This document shows, one piece after another, positions 46,138 to 55,987 of a stretch of DNA of 64,000 nucleotides. The DNA is taken from positions 4,220,556-4,284,555 of the forward strand of contig NZ_CM001558.1 of assembly GCF_000281895.1 (NCBI RefSeq). Direction: 5' to 3'. The notes beneath the pieces are model-generated. The model was not told where the DNA came from. It did not search any database and saw nothing but the letters and a program-made list of their open reading frames with translations. Positions within the stretch are counted from its first letter, which is position 1, and each line of letters begins with the position of its first letter. The position numbers were made by a program, and so were the translations under genes. Source of the DNA: Pseudomonas fluorescens Q2-87. GTDB taxonomy: Bacteria; Pseudomonadota; Gammaproteobacteria; Pseudomonadales; Pseudomonadaceae.

Positions 46138-46935
46138 TTAGCCGAAGATCGTGACTGTCTGCCGACTCATGGCAATCAAGCGGTCATCGGCACTCCAGAA
46201 CTTCGCGGCAACGTGGCCGTAGCCGTCCTGGGCGTGCTCGATTTCGGCCAGGTATTTGCACCAGTCCAGAGTGGTGAGCTCCAGCAATGGCTGGACAAAC
46301 TCGATGGTCCAGGTGAGCGTACTGCCCGGGGCCATTTGCGTGAGGTGCGGCAGCAACGCCGGTGGCCAGGCGTCCACCAACGCGAGGATATGGCTTTCGT
46401 TCAACGGCTCCTCTTTCACGTCGCCGCGCAAGCGCACCCAGCCGCCCATGCTGCGGGACTTGTTGCCGGTGAACGGCAGGCCACCGACGCTCCAGCGCAT
46501 CGCCAGATGGCGCATGAACTCCGGCGTGCCCCCTTTGATGTAGGGCAGCTCCTGGCATTGCTCCACGCTTTTGAATTCCGGTGCGGGGTCGGCCTGCACC
46601 GCCACCACCGAGCCACGCGATGCGCCAAAGCTGCCTTGCACCACGGTCACTACCTGGCCGTTCTGCACCGCGCGCCCTAGTACCTGGCTCACCGCCTTGC
46701 CTTCTCGCAACACGTCGACTTCGAAACTGACCGGCACATCGGGCGCCACCGGGCCGACAAACGTGATCGCCAGCGAACGCACCGGGCGATCCGCCGGTAC
46801 CCGGGCCCGCATCGCTTCATATTGCAGCGCCGCCACCAAGCCACCAAAACTGGCGCGGCCCTGGCCCCATTCGGGCGCGATAACCACGGCATCTGGCTGC
46901 CGACGCACGGCATCGATCAAATCGGAAAAGCGCAT
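46138..46935 (-). CDS. Acyl-CoA thioesterase, double hot-dog (TesB-like)
   Basis: 265 residues. Two hot-dog halves: N-terminal GRASFGGLVAALQYEAMRARV with the substrate-loop segment and VRSLAITFVGPV, and a C-terminal ILALVDAWPPALLPHLTQ followed by TLTWTIEFVQPL, the TesB-like domain pair. Cytoplasmic hydrolysis of acyl-CoA; chain length unknown. Monocistronic. Confidence 0.85.
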   Translation of the reverse strand: MRFSDLIDAVRRQPDAVVIAPEWGQGRASFGGLVAALQYEAMRARVPADRPVRSLAITFVGPVAPDVPVSFEVDVLREGKAVSQVLGRAVQNGQVVTVVQGSFGASRGSVVAVQADPAPEFKSVEQCQELPYIKGGTPEFMRHLAMRWSVGGLPFTGNKSRSMGGWVRLRGDVKEEPLNESHILALVDAWPPALLPHLTQMAPGSTLTWTIEFVQPLLELTTLDWCKYLAEIEHAQDGYGHVAAKFWSADDRLIAMSRQTVTIFG

Positions 46936-47061
46936 GGCGACCTCGAAGGCAACAGAAAAAAGGATGAAGGAATCTTAACCAGCCCCGGCCAGCGGCACAG
47001 CGCTCATTCCGGCCAAAGAGGCTGACAGATAAGCCGCAGTTTTAAATCCACCCCTAATCGA

Positions 47062-47151
47062 CTGTGGGAGCGGGCTTGCTCGCGAATACGGTGGGTCAGT
47101 CAGAACTGTATGAACTGATCTATCCCATTCGCGAGCAAGCCCGCTCCCACA
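47062..47151. repeat. Inverted REP pair, GCGAGCAAGCCCGCTCCCAC family
   Basis: Copies at 47062-47087 and 47127-47151 in inverted orientation, between the thioesterase start and the CHAD gene end. Confidence 0.87.
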
Positions 47152-47167
47152 TGAATCTGTGCAGGAT

Positions 47168-47926
47168 TCAGGATCTGAAGCAACTCGCAATCAGCTTGTC
47201 GAGGACCTTATCGGATTTGTCCTCGGCTTTTTCCATGGTGCGCTGCCAGATTGGCACACACGATTGCAGATCAGTTTCTTCCTCGGCCTTGGCGAGCCAT
47301 TGCCAGCAATCGTGCCAGTCACCCAGCGCGGCCTGGGCAGACTTGAGCCGTGGCAAGGCAGCTTCGGGCAGGCGGTCGAGTTCGGGATAGGCTTCGATGG
47401 CGTAGCGCACGCGCTTGATCAACAAGCGCAACCGGTGACGGTCGTGGGCCGGATCATGCAGGGCTTCGCCGAGTTGTTTCCATTGTTTGCCCAGGCGCTT
47501 CTCGATGCGCTTGCGCAACCCCTTGAGCAATCCTTCGCGCTGGGCGGCGCGGATGAAGCGTGGGAACGCGTCCAGGATCATCAACAACTGCGCCAGTTGC
47601 GCACTGGCGGCCACGCGGGGATAAGCGTCGGCCATCTGCACTCGACGGCGTTGTGCTGCGTCGTTCTTGCCATGCTGCTCAAGGTAGGCCGCGAGCACCT
47701 CCCGATCGCGCAGAGGCGTGGTCAGGGCGCCGACCGCCGCAGCGGCGGCTTCCAGTTGCTCGACGCCGGGCAGTCCGCGCAACGGACGAAGCAGGCTGCG
47801 CAAACGGCGAACCGTGGTGCGCAGGTCATGCAACGCTTCGCTGTCGGTGTGGGCATTCAAACGGGCCTGACAGGCGAGCAGGCGAACTTCCAGGCCCAAT
47901 ATCCGGGCCACCAGCCGATCGATCAT
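47168..47926 (-). CDS. CHAD-domain protein
   Basis: 252 residues from ATG 47926, which has GGAG 9 bases upstream. Histidine- and arginine-rich helices are typical of CHAD: SEALHDLRTTVRRLRSLLRPL near residue 30 and DRHRLRLLIKRVRYAIEAYPEL later. CHAD domains bind inorganic polyphosphate. No partner CYTH phosphatase lies nearby. Cytoplasmic. Confidence 0.85.
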   Translation of the reverse strand: MIDRLVARILGLEVRLLACQARLNAHTDSEALHDLRTTVRRLRSLLRPLRGLPGVEQLEAAAAAVGALTTPLRDREVLAAYLEQHGKNDAAQRRRVQMADAYPRVAASAQLAQLLMILDAFPRFIRAAQREGLLKGLRKRIEKRLGKQWKQLGEALHDPAHDRHRLRLLIKRVRYAIEAYPELDRLPEAALPRLKSAQAALGDWHDCWQWLAKAEEETDLQSCVPIWQRTMEKAEDKSDKVLDKLIASCFRS

Positions 47927-47941
47927 GGGACGCACTCCGTG

Positions 47942-48027
47942 TGCAGCTCCAAGCTGCGAGGTTCAAGCTGCAAGTGGAAGCAGCTTATGCCGCCTTCTTG
48001 AAGCTCGAAGCTCGAAGCTTGCGGCTG
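47942..48027. repeat. AGCTTCAAGCTGCAAG-type simple repeat block
   Basis: Overlapping units CAAGCTGCGAGGTTCAAGCT, CTGCAAG, CTTGAAGCTCGAAGCTCGAA and GCTTGCGGCTG fill most of the gap. The short palindromic unit (AGCTT/GCAAGCT) resembles the small dispersed repeats found between genes in fluorescent pseudomonads. Lies between the CHAD and lipoprotein genes. Confidence 0.65.
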
Positions 48028-48030
48028 TCG

Positions 48031-48321
48031 TTAACGTCCGGCGCGGGATTCGCGAATGTAGAAACGCGCCTTCTCGGCTTTCTTGGAGCAGCCTTCGAAG
48101 GCTTCGAATTGCTGCTGGGTCTTGGCACCAGTCAGCAGCGACAGGGCCTTGGAATAACTGACAGTGCCGGCAAAACCCTCGGCCTTGGCCAGGTCAAGTT
48201 CATGCCAGGCGGCGTCGAGCTGGGTACCGCAGCTGTCACGGTAAGCGGTTTTGCCTGCGCAACCGGCCAGGGCCAGAACCATCAGGGACGCCACTAGGGG
48301 CAGGCAGATCCGGGCTTTCAT
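48031..48321 (-). CDS. Small lipoprotein of unknown function
   Basis: 96 residues. Lipoprotein signal with lipobox LAGC (Cys21), then a short helical domain with a cysteine pair (RDSCGTQLD and FEGCSKKAEKARFYIRES) that could form a disulfide. No charged residue follows the lipid cysteine (Ala-Gly-Lys), so the outer membrane is the likely site. I do not recognise the family. Transcribed in the same direction as the CHAD gene, 104 bases upstream of it. Confidence 0.78.
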   Translation of the reverse strand: MKARICLPLVASLMVLALAGCAGKTAYRDSCGTQLDAAWHELDLAKAEGFAGTVSYSKALSLLTGAKTQQQFEAFEGCSKKAEKARFYIRESRAGR

Positions 48322-48528
48322 CGATTACACCTCAAGTCAGGTAAACAGTCGTGCTGGTAAGACGGTCGCGCCGGTAAAAAGTGCCTGGCCCGCCCGTCTA
48401 TATTCATGTGTGGCCGAGAATACGCAAATGCCGCGCCGGCGTGTCAAAAAACGACGCCTGCGCCACAACGATTGAGCCAAGTCGTCGATCAGTGCATTGT
48501 TGAAGTCTGTTCGACAAGAGGCCAGGTC

Positions 48529-49566
48529 ATGACAAAACGTGTCGCATTGGTATTGGGCTCCGGTGGGGCCCGGGGCTATGCCCATATCGGGGTGATCGAA
48601 GAAATCGAACGGCGTGGCTACGACATCGCCTGCATCGCCGGTTGTTCCATGGGCGCTGTCGTGGGCGGGATCTATGCCGCAGGCAAGCTCAAGGATTATC
48701 GCAACTGGATCGAAAGCCTGGATTACCTGGATGTGCTGAGACTGGTGGACGTCAGCTTTCGCCTGGGGGCGATCCGTGGCGAAAAAGTCTTCGGGCAGAT
48801 CCGCAAGATCGTCGGCGAACTGAACATTGAAGACCTGCGCATTCCCTACACCGCCGTCGCGACCGACCTGACCAACCAGCAGGAAATCTGGTTCCAGGAA
48901 GGTTGCCTGCACCAGGCGATGCGCGCCTCGGCGGCGATTCCCAGCCTGTTCACCCCGGTGATGCAAGGTAACCGCATGCTGGTGGATGGCGGCCTGCTGA
49001 ATCCGTTGCCGATCGTGCCGGTGGTGTCGAGCCATTGCGACCTGATCATCGCCGTCAACCTCAACGCCACCAACCAGAAACAGTACCGATTGCCGGTCAT
49101 CCAGCGCCCCGCCGCGTTCAGGCGGCGCTTCGATACCCTGGTCAGTTCCCTGGGGTCGCGCCTGCCGTTTCGCCGCAAGCAAGCCGAGCAATTGCTGCTG
49201 CTGGAACAGGAAGCGTTAAAGGCCGAAGCTGCCGATATCAATCCTTGGCTGGAGTCCGCCGAACCCGAAGGCCAGCAACCGGCCGCCGCACCAGAGACCG
49301 AAGGCGCGCCGAAATCCGCCACCGGCTCGTTCATCATCGACAACGTCGGGCCTGCGTCGTTGCTGGATCTGATCAACCAGAGCTTCGAGGTGATGCAGAC
49401 ATCGCTGGCCCAGTACAAGATCGCCGGTTATCCGCCGGATGTGCTGATCAACGTGCCGAAACGGGTGTGCCGGTTTTTCGAGTTCTACAAGGCGCCTGAA
49501 TTGATCGCCTTGGGGCGAGAGATTGCCAGTGATACGTTGGATCGGTATGAGAGTGAGCAGAATTAA
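48529..49566 (+). CDS. Patatin-like phospholipase (RssA/YchK type)
   Basis: 345 residues from ATG 48529. The catalytic dyad is visible: nucleophile Ser40 in GCSMG and Asp in LVDGGLLNPLP, with the oxyanion loop GSGGARG at 10-16. An Ala/Pro/Glu-rich segment (about 245-270) precedes the conserved C-terminus. Serine lipid hydrolase by family; soluble and non-secreted. Divergent from the small lipoprotein. Confidence 0.88.
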   Translation: MTKRVALVLGSGGARGYAHIGVIEEIERRGYDIACIAGCSMGAVVGGIYAAGKLKDYRNWIESLDYLDVLRLVDVSFRLGAIRGEKVFGQIRKIVGELNIEDLRIPYTAVATDLTNQQEIWFQEGCLHQAMRASAAIPSLFTPVMQGNRMLVDGGLLNPLPIVPVVSSHCDLIIAVNLNATNQKQYRLPVIQRPAAFRRRFDTLVSSLGSRLPFRRKQAEQLLLLEQEALKAEAADINPWLESAEPEGQQPAAAPETEGAPKSATGSFIIDNVGPASLLDLINQSFEVMQTSLAQYKIAGYPPDVLINVPKRVCRFFEFYKAPELIALGREIASDTLDRYESEQN

Positions 49567-49629
49567 GCATGATTGCTGACCCCATGCGGAGAGGGAGCAC
49601 GGCTAGAAACCTATTCGTGACTAGATTCC

Positions 49630-50319
49630 TCATTCACCCAACAACCGATACCCCACCCCCGCCTCAGTCACAATGAACCGGGGCCGGGTCGGGTCGTCGG
49701 CGAGTTTCTGGCGCAGGTGCCCGACCACGATCCGCAGGTAGTGGCTGTCTTCGACGTGAGTCGGCCCCCAGATATCCTTGAGCAGTTGCTGCTGGGTGAT
49801 GACCCGCCCAGGGTGTCGCGCCAGTTGCGCCAGGACCGCGTATTCCTTGCGGGTCAGGGCCACTTCGGCGCCGTCCAGCAGCACCCGTCGATACGCCAGG
49901 TCCACCGTCAGCGGGCCGAACTTCAGCGCCGCTTCCTGCGGCTCGCCTGGCGGGGCCTGGCGCAACAGGGCGCGGATTCGGGCGAGGAACTCCTGGATGC
50001 CGAACGGTTTGGTCACGTAATCATTCGCACCGTTGTCCAGCGCCTCGACCTTCTGTGCTTCGCTGGCCCGCACCGAGAGCACCAGCACTGGCGCCGTCGA
50101 CCACTGGCGAAACTCGCGCAATACTTGCTGGCCGTCCATGTCCGGCAACCCCAGGTCGAGCACCAGCAGGTCCGGCTTGTTCAATGCCGCCTGCGCGAGT
50201 CCTTCCGTGCCGGTGCCGGCCTCGAGCACTTTATAGCCTTGGGAAACCAGGCTGATGCGCAGGAATTTACGGATCTGCGGTTCGTCATCGATAACCAAAA
50301 GGGTTGCGGTCTGGCTCAT
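49630..50319 (-). CDS. kdpE: KdpE, response regulator of the Kdp potassium system
   Basis: 229 residues. Receiver domain with acceptor Asp55 (LLVLDLGLPDMDG) and an OmpR-type winged helix (LTRKEYAVLAQLARHPGRVIT). Partner of KdpD, 64 bases upstream in the same operon. Activates kdpFABC when potassium is limiting; a candidate site is upstream of kdpF. Confidence 0.95.
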   Translation of the reverse strand: MSQTATLLVIDDEPQIRKFLRISLVSQGYKVLEAGTGTEGLAQAALNKPDLLVLDLGLPDMDGQQVLREFRQWSTAPVLVLSVRASEAQKVEALDNGANDYVTKPFGIQEFLARIRALLRQAPPGEPQEAALKFGPLTVDLAYRRVLLDGAEVALTRKEYAVLAQLARHPGRVITQQQLLKDIWGPTHVEDSHYLRIVVGHLRQKLADDPTRPRFIVTEAGVGYRLLGE

Positions 50320-50383
50320 GGGGTCCGTTCAATGCGGTCAGGTGAAAAGGCAAGCCGGTGGGAAAAGAGTAACCCAGCGCCGC

Positions 50384-53035
50384 TCAAGCTTCATCGTCCA
50401 TCCCCGGCTGTGCTTGCAACGGCAGGTGCAAAGTGATGCAGGTGCCACGCCCGTCGAGGCCATCGGTCACGCTGATGCGCCCGCCATGGGCACCGACCAT
50501 GCCCTGACAGATCGCCAGGCCCAGCCCCGTACCCTGCCCGCCCCGATCACCTCGCGCCGCGGTGTAGAACATGTCGAAGATCTTTTCCCGCTCTTCCTGC
50601 GGGATGCCCGGCCCTTCATCGGCGACGGCAAAAAATACTTCGGCGTCCGTCGTCCCCGCGCTCAGCAACAGTCGTCCGTGGGCCGGCGAGAACCGCGCAG
50701 CATTCTCCAAAACATTCACCAAGGCTTGTTCGATCAGCGCGGCATGGACATACAGCAGGGGTAATTCGACGGGCACCTCGACGCCGACCGCCAGCGGCGC
50801 CAGCACCGCACGCAGGCGGTTCAGCGCGCTGCCGACGATATCTGCCGGCGACACCCAGTCCCGCGCCAGCTTCAGGGCACCGTGGCCAAGGCGGGTCATG
50901 TCCAGCAGGTTCTGGATGTAGCGGTCCAGGCGCTCGGCTTCATCGCGGGTGCCCTCGAGCAGCTCGCGACGATCCGCCAGCGGGATCGCCTCCCCCAGCG
51001 CCAGCAGGCTGTCGATGCTGCCGCGCATGGCAGTCAGCGGCGTGCGCAGGTCGTGGGACACCGAAGCCAGCAAGGCGCTGCGCAACTGCTCGGTCTCGCC
51101 ATGCAGGCGCGCCGCTTCCAGATCCTGGGCCAGTTGCGCCCGCGCCAATGCCTGGGCCAACGGCTGACTGAGGGCCGCCAGCAGACGACGACGCTGACCG
51201 CTCAGGGGCTTGCCTTCTTTCGGACACACGCCCAATAACGCCAACGGCCCGCCCTCCGCTGACAGTGGCCACCACCACCAACGCCCGGATGGCAGTGTCC
51301 CAGTGCCGGCGCCAGCCGGTTGGTCGTGTTGCCAGGACCAGTCGGCTGCCGCGCGCTCGGGTTCGGTGAACGTCAGCGGTTCTCCGCTCTCGATCTTCCA
51401 ACTGCCTTGGTTGTCGCGGTTGAGCAGGCACAATTGCAAGTCTTGCCAGCCGTTGAGGTGCTGGGCGGCAGCACTGATGACGGCCTGGCGGTCGGTGGCA
51501 GCGGTGAGTTTGCGCGACAGGTCGAGCAACTCGCCGGTTTCCTGCTGGGTGTCGCGCAGGGCCTGCAGCTGACGACGCTGGCGGGCCGCCAAGTTGCCGG
51601 TCAGGGCCGCCATCAGCAGGAAAAACACCAGTGTCAGCACGTCTTCTTCGCGCTGGATGGTCAGGGAGAAATTCGGCGGGATGAAAAGAAAATCATAGGC
51701 CAGGAACGACAGCGCCGCGCAGGCGAGCGCCGGGCCGAGGCTGCTGCGCACGGCCACCAGCAACACCGCCATCAGGAACACCAGGGAAATATTGGGCAAT
51801 GCCAACACTCCCGAAATCCCCCAGGCCAAGGCGCTGGCCGCCACGGTCGCCAGCAGCGCCAGTACATAATCGAACCCGGTCTGGACGACGCTTGAGCGCA
51901 CGCGGGCGGGACGGGGTTGCTCGTCGCTGTCCAGCACGTTGATTTCCAGGCCGCGGGCATCACGCAACAGGCGCGAAGCGAGGCCGCCGCCAAACAGCCG
52001 CCTGCGCAGGCGCGGCCTGGATTGTCCCACCAACACCAGCGTGGCACGACGCTCGCAGGCATGCTGGATCAAGGTCTTGGCCACCTCGCCGGCTCGCAGC
52101 AGCACCACTTCCCCGCCCAGGCGCTCGGCCAATTGCTGGGCATTTTGCAGGCGCTGGCGTGAAGGCTCGTCGCGAACGCTGCCATTGTCCACATGCACCA
52201 GGCTCCACGGCAGATGTCGACGCTGGGCAACGCGGCTGGCATGGCGCACCAGGCGTTCAGCCTGGACGTCACCGTCTACGCCCACCAGCAAACGTCCGCG
52301 CACCGCCGGTGCGGCCTGGCCCATCTGCCGATAGCCTTGGGCCAAGTCGTTATCGACCTGGGCGGCGGCCGTCTGCATGGCCAATTCGCGCAATGCAGTC
52401 AGGTTGGTCTGGGTGAAGAACGCATCGATGGCCGCCCGGGCCTGTTCCGGTACGTAGACCTTGCCGTCGCGCAGGCGCTCCAGGAGCTCGCGCGGTGGCA
52501 GGTCGATCAGCAGCAATTCATCGGCTTCCTGCAGGACCCAGTCCGGCAACGTCTCGCGGACCTGCACACCGGTGATGCCGCGCACCTGGTCGTTGAGGCT
52601 TTCCAGATGCTGGACGTTGACGGTGGTGTAGACATCGATGCCAGCGCCGAGCAGTTCCTGGATGTCTTGCCAGCGCTTGGCATGGCGGCTGCCGGGCGCG
52701 TTGCTGTGGGCCAGTTCATCCACCAGGACCAGGGCTGGCCGGGCCGCCAGCAAACCGTCGAGGTCCATTTCCTCGAGCATGACGCCGCGATATTCCGAGC
52801 GCACCAATGGCTGTTGCACCAGGCCGCCAAGCAGCGCTTCGGTTTCGGTTCGGCCATGGGTTTCCACCACACCGGCAATCACCTTTACCCCTTGGCGCAA
52901 CCGCGTGTGGGCTGCTTGCAGCATGGCGTAGGTCTTGCCGACACCCGGGGCCGCGCCAAGGAAAACCTTGAGTCGGCCTCGGTCGTTGCGGGGCAGATTG
53001 GCTAACAGTGCATCGGCGCGGCCGGCGTCGCTCAT
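50384..53035 (-). CDS. kdpD: KdpD, potassium-responsive sensor histidine kinase
   Basis: 883 residues, full length. N-terminal KdpD ATP-binding domain with Walker A GAAPGVGKTYAML and the EEMDLDGLLAARPALVLVDELAHSN block, a Usp-like domain (about 250-375), four membrane helices (about 395-490), GAF-like linker, HisKA with SVSHDLRTPLTAM, and HATPase_c ending GQGTGLGLAICQG. It senses potassium and ionic strength at the inner membrane and phosphorylates KdpE. A REP pair separates it from kdpC. Confidence 0.96.
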   Translation of the reverse strand: MSDAGRADALLANLPRNDRGRLKVFLGAAPGVGKTYAMLQAAHTRLRQGVKVIAGVVETHGRTETEALLGGLVQQPLVRSEYRGVMLEEMDLDGLLAARPALVLVDELAHSNAPGSRHAKRWQDIQELLGAGIDVYTTVNVQHLESLNDQVRGITGVQVRETLPDWVLQEADELLLIDLPPRELLERLRDGKVYVPEQARAAIDAFFTQTNLTALRELAMQTAAAQVDNDLAQGYRQMGQAAPAVRGRLLVGVDGDVQAERLVRHASRVAQRRHLPWSLVHVDNGSVRDEPSRQRLQNAQQLAERLGGEVVLLRAGEVAKTLIQHACERRATLVLVGQSRPRLRRRLFGGGLASRLLRDARGLEINVLDSDEQPRPARVRSSVVQTGFDYVLALLATVAASALAWGISGVLALPNISLVFLMAVLLVAVRSSLGPALACAALSFLAYDFLFIPPNFSLTIQREEDVLTLVFFLLMAALTGNLAARQRRQLQALRDTQQETGELLDLSRKLTAATDRQAVISAAAQHLNGWQDLQLCLLNRDNQGSWKIESGEPLTFTEPERAAADWSWQHDQPAGAGTGTLPSGRWWWWPLSAEGGPLALLGVCPKEGKPLSGQRRRLLAALSQPLAQALARAQLAQDLEAARLHGETEQLRSALLASVSHDLRTPLTAMRGSIDSLLALGEAIPLADRRELLEGTRDEAERLDRYIQNLLDMTRLGHGALKLARDWVSPADIVGSALNRLRAVLAPLAVGVEVPVELPLLYVHAALIEQALVNVLENAARFSPAHGRLLLSAGTTDAEVFFAVADEGPGIPQEEREKIFDMFYTAARGDRGGQGTGLGLAICQGMVGAHGGRISVTDGLDGRGTCITLHLPLQAQPGMDDEA

Positions 53036-53083
53036 GCTGGTGGCTCTCGTTTCAGATGTTGATGTAGCGGATGTTCAGCCGCT

Positions 53084-53173
53084 TTCGCGAGCAAGCCCGC
53101 TCCCACCGGATCTACGTAGTACGCTATTTCTACGTCCGCCAAGATTCAATGTGGGAGCGGGCTTGCTCGCGAA
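53084..53173. repeat. Inverted REP pair between kdpC and kdpD
   Basis: Copies at 53084-53107 and 53150-53173 of the GCGAGCAAGCCCGCTCCCAC family fill most of the 153-base gap between the transporter genes and the regulator genes of the kdp cluster. It could lower or stabilise the flanking mRNA parts. Confidence 0.87.
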
Positions 53174-53188
53174 GGCGGCTTCACTGGT

Positions 53189-53734
53189 CTACAGCTTTTC
53201 CAACGCCAGGTTCAGCGCCAGCACATTCACTACCGGCGGGCCCACCAAGGGTTGCTCGATGTTGTCGTCGAGCAATCGCTGCAAGGTCGAAACCGGCAGA
53301 TTGCGCGTCGCGGCGACACGGGCCAGTTGATAGGCAATCGCGGCCGGTGGCAAGTGCGGATCCAGCCCGCTCGCGGAGGTGGTCAGCAGCGCCAGTGGTA
53401 CCGGCCCCTGCCCGGGCACTTGCAGTTTTTCGGCCTCATCTAGCACCCTTGCGGCCAAGGCCGGGTTGCTCGGGGATAAATTGCTGGCACCGCTGGCGAC
53501 CGTGGCAAAGGCACCGGCCGATGGCCGTGGATGGAACCAGGCGTCACCGGTGAAATCCTGGGCAATCAGCATCGAGCCACGGACCTTGCCGGTTGCATCC
53601 TGTATGAGGCTGCCATTGGCCTGGACGGGAAAGGCGACCTGCGCCACGCCGGTGACCAGCAGTGGGTAGGCGACGCCGGTGATCAGGGTCATCAGAAGCA
53701 ACAGGCTCAGGGCCGGGCGAACGAGTGTGGACAT
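53189..53734 (-). CDS. kdpC: KdpC, potassium-transporting ATPase C subunit
   Basis: 181 residues from ATG 53734 (GAGGAT upstream). One N-terminal membrane helix (about 8-28) and a periplasmic domain with [21 protein letters not shown] and the C-terminal NVLALNLAL. It stabilises the KdpFABC complex and helps ATP binding by KdpB. A REP pair sits in the 188-base gap before it. Confidence 0.95.
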   Translation of the reverse strand: MSTLVRPALSLLLLMTLITGVAYPLLVTGVAQVAFPVQANGSLIQDATGKVRGSMLIAQDFTGDAWFHPRPSAGAFATVASGASNLSPSNPALAARVLDEAEKLQVPGQGPVPLALLTTSASGLDPHLPPAAIAYQLARVAATRNLPVSTLQRLLDDNIEQPLVGPPVVNVLALNLALEKL

Positions 53735-53760
53735 CCAAATATCCTCAATATGAAAACACA

Positions 53761-53896
53761 TGTGTGGCGAGGGGATTTATCCCCGCTGGGCTGCGCAGCA
53801 GCCCCAAAAACAGTCGCCATCGTTTTGCCTGACACACTGAGGTATCAGGCTTGGGGGCCGCTACGCAGCCCAACGGGGATAAATCCCCTCGCCACA
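53761..53896. repeat. Inverted REP pair (GGGGATTTATCCCC family) between kdpB and kdpC
   Basis: Left copy TGTGGCGAGGGGATTTATCC (53761 on) and its inverted mate ending CCCTCGCCACA (53896), with the same inner GGGCTGCGCAGCAGCCC stem as the copy at 10701. It lies inside an operon whose subunits are needed in fixed proportion. Confidence 0.87.
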
Positions 53897-53922
53897 ATGT
53901 CAGTGGTCATCCCATTACTGGC

Positions 53923-55980
53923 TCAAACCAGACCCATCGCCGTCAGCAACATATCGATCGCCTTGATCCCCACGAACGGCACGACAATCCCGCCCAGGCC
54001 ATAAATCAACAGGTTGCGCCGCAACAGCGCCGCCGCGCTCGCCGCCTGCACCCGCACGCCACGCAAGGCCAGGGGAATCAGCACGACGATGATCAATGCG
54101 TTGAACACGATGGCCGACAGGATCGCGCTCTGCGGGCTGCTCAGGTGCATGACGTTCAACACGCCGAGCTGTGGATAAATCGAAGCGAACAGCGCCGGCA
54201 GAATCGCGAAATACTTGGCGATGTCATTGGCGATGGAAAACGTGGTCAGCGCGCCACGGGTCACCAGCAGTTCCTTACCGATCTGCACCACGTCCAGCAA
54301 CTTGGTCGGGTCGCTGTCGAGGTCGACCATGTTCGCGGCCTCCCGCGCCGCCTGGGTGCCGTCGTTCATCGCCATGCCGACGTCGGCCTGGGCCAGGGCC
54401 GGCGCATCGTTGGCACCGTCGCCGCACATCGCCACCAGCCGACCGTCGTTCTGCTCATGGCGGATTCTCGCGAGTTTTTTCTCTGGCGTAGCCTCGGCCA
54501 GCACGTCATCAACCCCGGCTTCAGCGGCAATCGCGGCGGCGGTCAATGGGTTGTCACCGGTAACCATCACCGTGCGGATTCCCAGCTTGCGCAGTTCGGC
54601 AAAACGCTCACGGATACCCGGCTTGACCACATCCTTGAGATGGATCGCGCCCAGCAGCCGGCCATCCATGCACACCAGCAGCGGCGTGCCACCGCTCTGG
54701 GCGATCTTGTCGACCTCCCGGGCCAGGGCCGACGGCAGCTCATTGCGCGGTAGACCGATGAAATCCAACAACGAATCCACAGCGCCTTTGCGGTAGATGC
54801 GTCCTTGATAATCGACGCCGGACAACCGCGTCTCGGCGCTGAATGGCACAACCGTCAACGCTTCGAGGCCGGGCTCGGATTGCGGATTCAAGCCCCGCAG
54901 GTATTCGACGATGGACTTGCCCTCGGCCGTATCGTCGCCCAGCGAGGCGAACAGCGCACCTTCGGCCAGCGTCTGGGCGCTCACGCCGGGGGCGGCATGG
55001 ACTGCCGCGCAACGGCGGTTGCCGAAGGTGATGGTGCCGGTCTTGTCCAGCATCAGCACATGCACGTCCCCCGCTGCCTCCACCGCACGGCCGGACTTGG
55101 CGATCACGTTCAGGCGCACCAGACGATCCATCCCGGCGATGCCGATGGCCGAGAGCAACCCGCCGATGGTGGTCGGGATCAACGTCACCAACAGCGCCAC
55201 CAGGAACACCAGGGGCAGGCTGCCATTGGCGAAGTGAGCGAACGGCTGGAGCGTCACCACCACCAGCAGGAAAATCAGCGTCAGGCCGATCAGCAGAATA
55301 TCGAGCGCCACTTCGTTGGGTGTCTTCTGGCGCTTGGCGCCTTCGACCAGGGCGATCATGCGGTCCAGGGTGGATTCGCCAGGGTTGCTGGTAATCCGTA
55401 CCAGCAACCAGTCGGACACCAGCCGCGTGTTGCCGGTGACGGCCGAGCGATCACCACCGGACTCACGAATGACCGGCGCCGATTCACCCGTGATGGCAGC
55501 CTCGTTGACGGCGGCAATGCCTTCGATCACTTCACCGTCGCCGGGAATCATCTCCCCCGCTGCGACGCGCACCACATCGCCTTTGCGCAAGCGGGTGGCG
55601 GGGATCACCTCAAAACCGCTGGCGGTTTGGCGACGTGCGCTCAGGCCCTCACTGCCGGCCTTGAGACTGTCGGCCCGGGCCTTGCCGCGACCTTCGGCCA
55701 ACGCTTCGGCAAAATTGGCGAACAGCACGGTGAACCAGAGCCACAGGGCAATTTGCGCTGCCACAAACGTCGGCACTGCGCTGTCGGGAATGAAACAGAG
55801 GACGGTGGTCAGGATCGCAGTCAGTTCCACCACCAGCATTACCGGGGCGCGTTGCAGCTGGCGCGGGTCGAGCTTGACGAAGGCTTGCACCAGCGCGGGC
55901 CGCCACAGGGCCAACAGGCTGGCTTTCGGTTGTTCCGGTGCCTTGGCGGCAACGGTTTTGCTCATCGGCATATTCATCAT
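53923..55980 (-). CDS. kdpB: KdpB, P-type ATPase subunit for potassium
   Basis: 685 residues. P-type ATPase features: TGES in the actuator domain ([17 protein letters not shown]), the phosphorylated Asp in [15 protein letters not shown] in the nucleotide domain, [13 protein letters not shown] and [16 protein letters not shown] in the hinge. Seven membrane helices. ATP hydrolysis drives high-affinity K+ uptake through KdpA. Starts 7 bases after kdpA. Nothing unusual seen in the catalytic motifs. Confidence 0.97.
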   Translation of the reverse strand: MMNMPMSKTVAAKAPEQPKASLLALWRPALVQAFVKLDPRQLQRAPVMLVVELTAILTTVLCFIPDSAVPTFVAAQIALWLWFTVLFANFAEALAEGRGKARADSLKAGSEGLSARRQTASGFEVIPATRLRKGDVVRVAAGEMIPGDGEVIEGIAAVNEAAITGESAPVIRESGGDRSAVTGNTRLVSDWLLVRITSNPGESTLDRMIALVEGAKRQKTPNEVALDILLIGLTLIFLLVVVTLQPFAHFANGSLPLVFLVALLVTLIPTTIGGLLSAIGIAGMDRLVRLNVIAKSGRAVEAAGDVHVLMLDKTGTITFGNRRCAAVHAAPGVSAQTLAEGALFASLGDDTAEGKSIVEYLRGLNPQSEPGLEALTVVPFSAETRLSGVDYQGRIYRKGAVDSLLDFIGLPRNELPSALAREVDKIAQSGGTPLLVCMDGRLLGAIHLKDVVKPGIRERFAELRKLGIRTVMVTGDNPLTAAAIAAEAGVDDVLAEATPEKKLARIRHEQNDGRLVAMCGDGANDAPALAQADVGMAMNDGTQAAREAANMVDLDSDPTKLLDVVQIGKELLVTRGALTTFSIANDIAKYFAILPALFASIYPQLGVLNVMHLSSPQSAILSAIVFNALIIVVLIPLALRGVRVQAASAAALLRRNLLIYGLGGIVVPFVGIKAIDMLLTAMGLV

Positions 55981-55987
55981 CAGTTCC

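Noticed and set aside
53084..53173. REP pairs as rho-independent terminators
   Set aside because: They have long GC-rich stems but no T-tract, and they occur as inverted doublets of shared sequence, so repeat annotation fits better.
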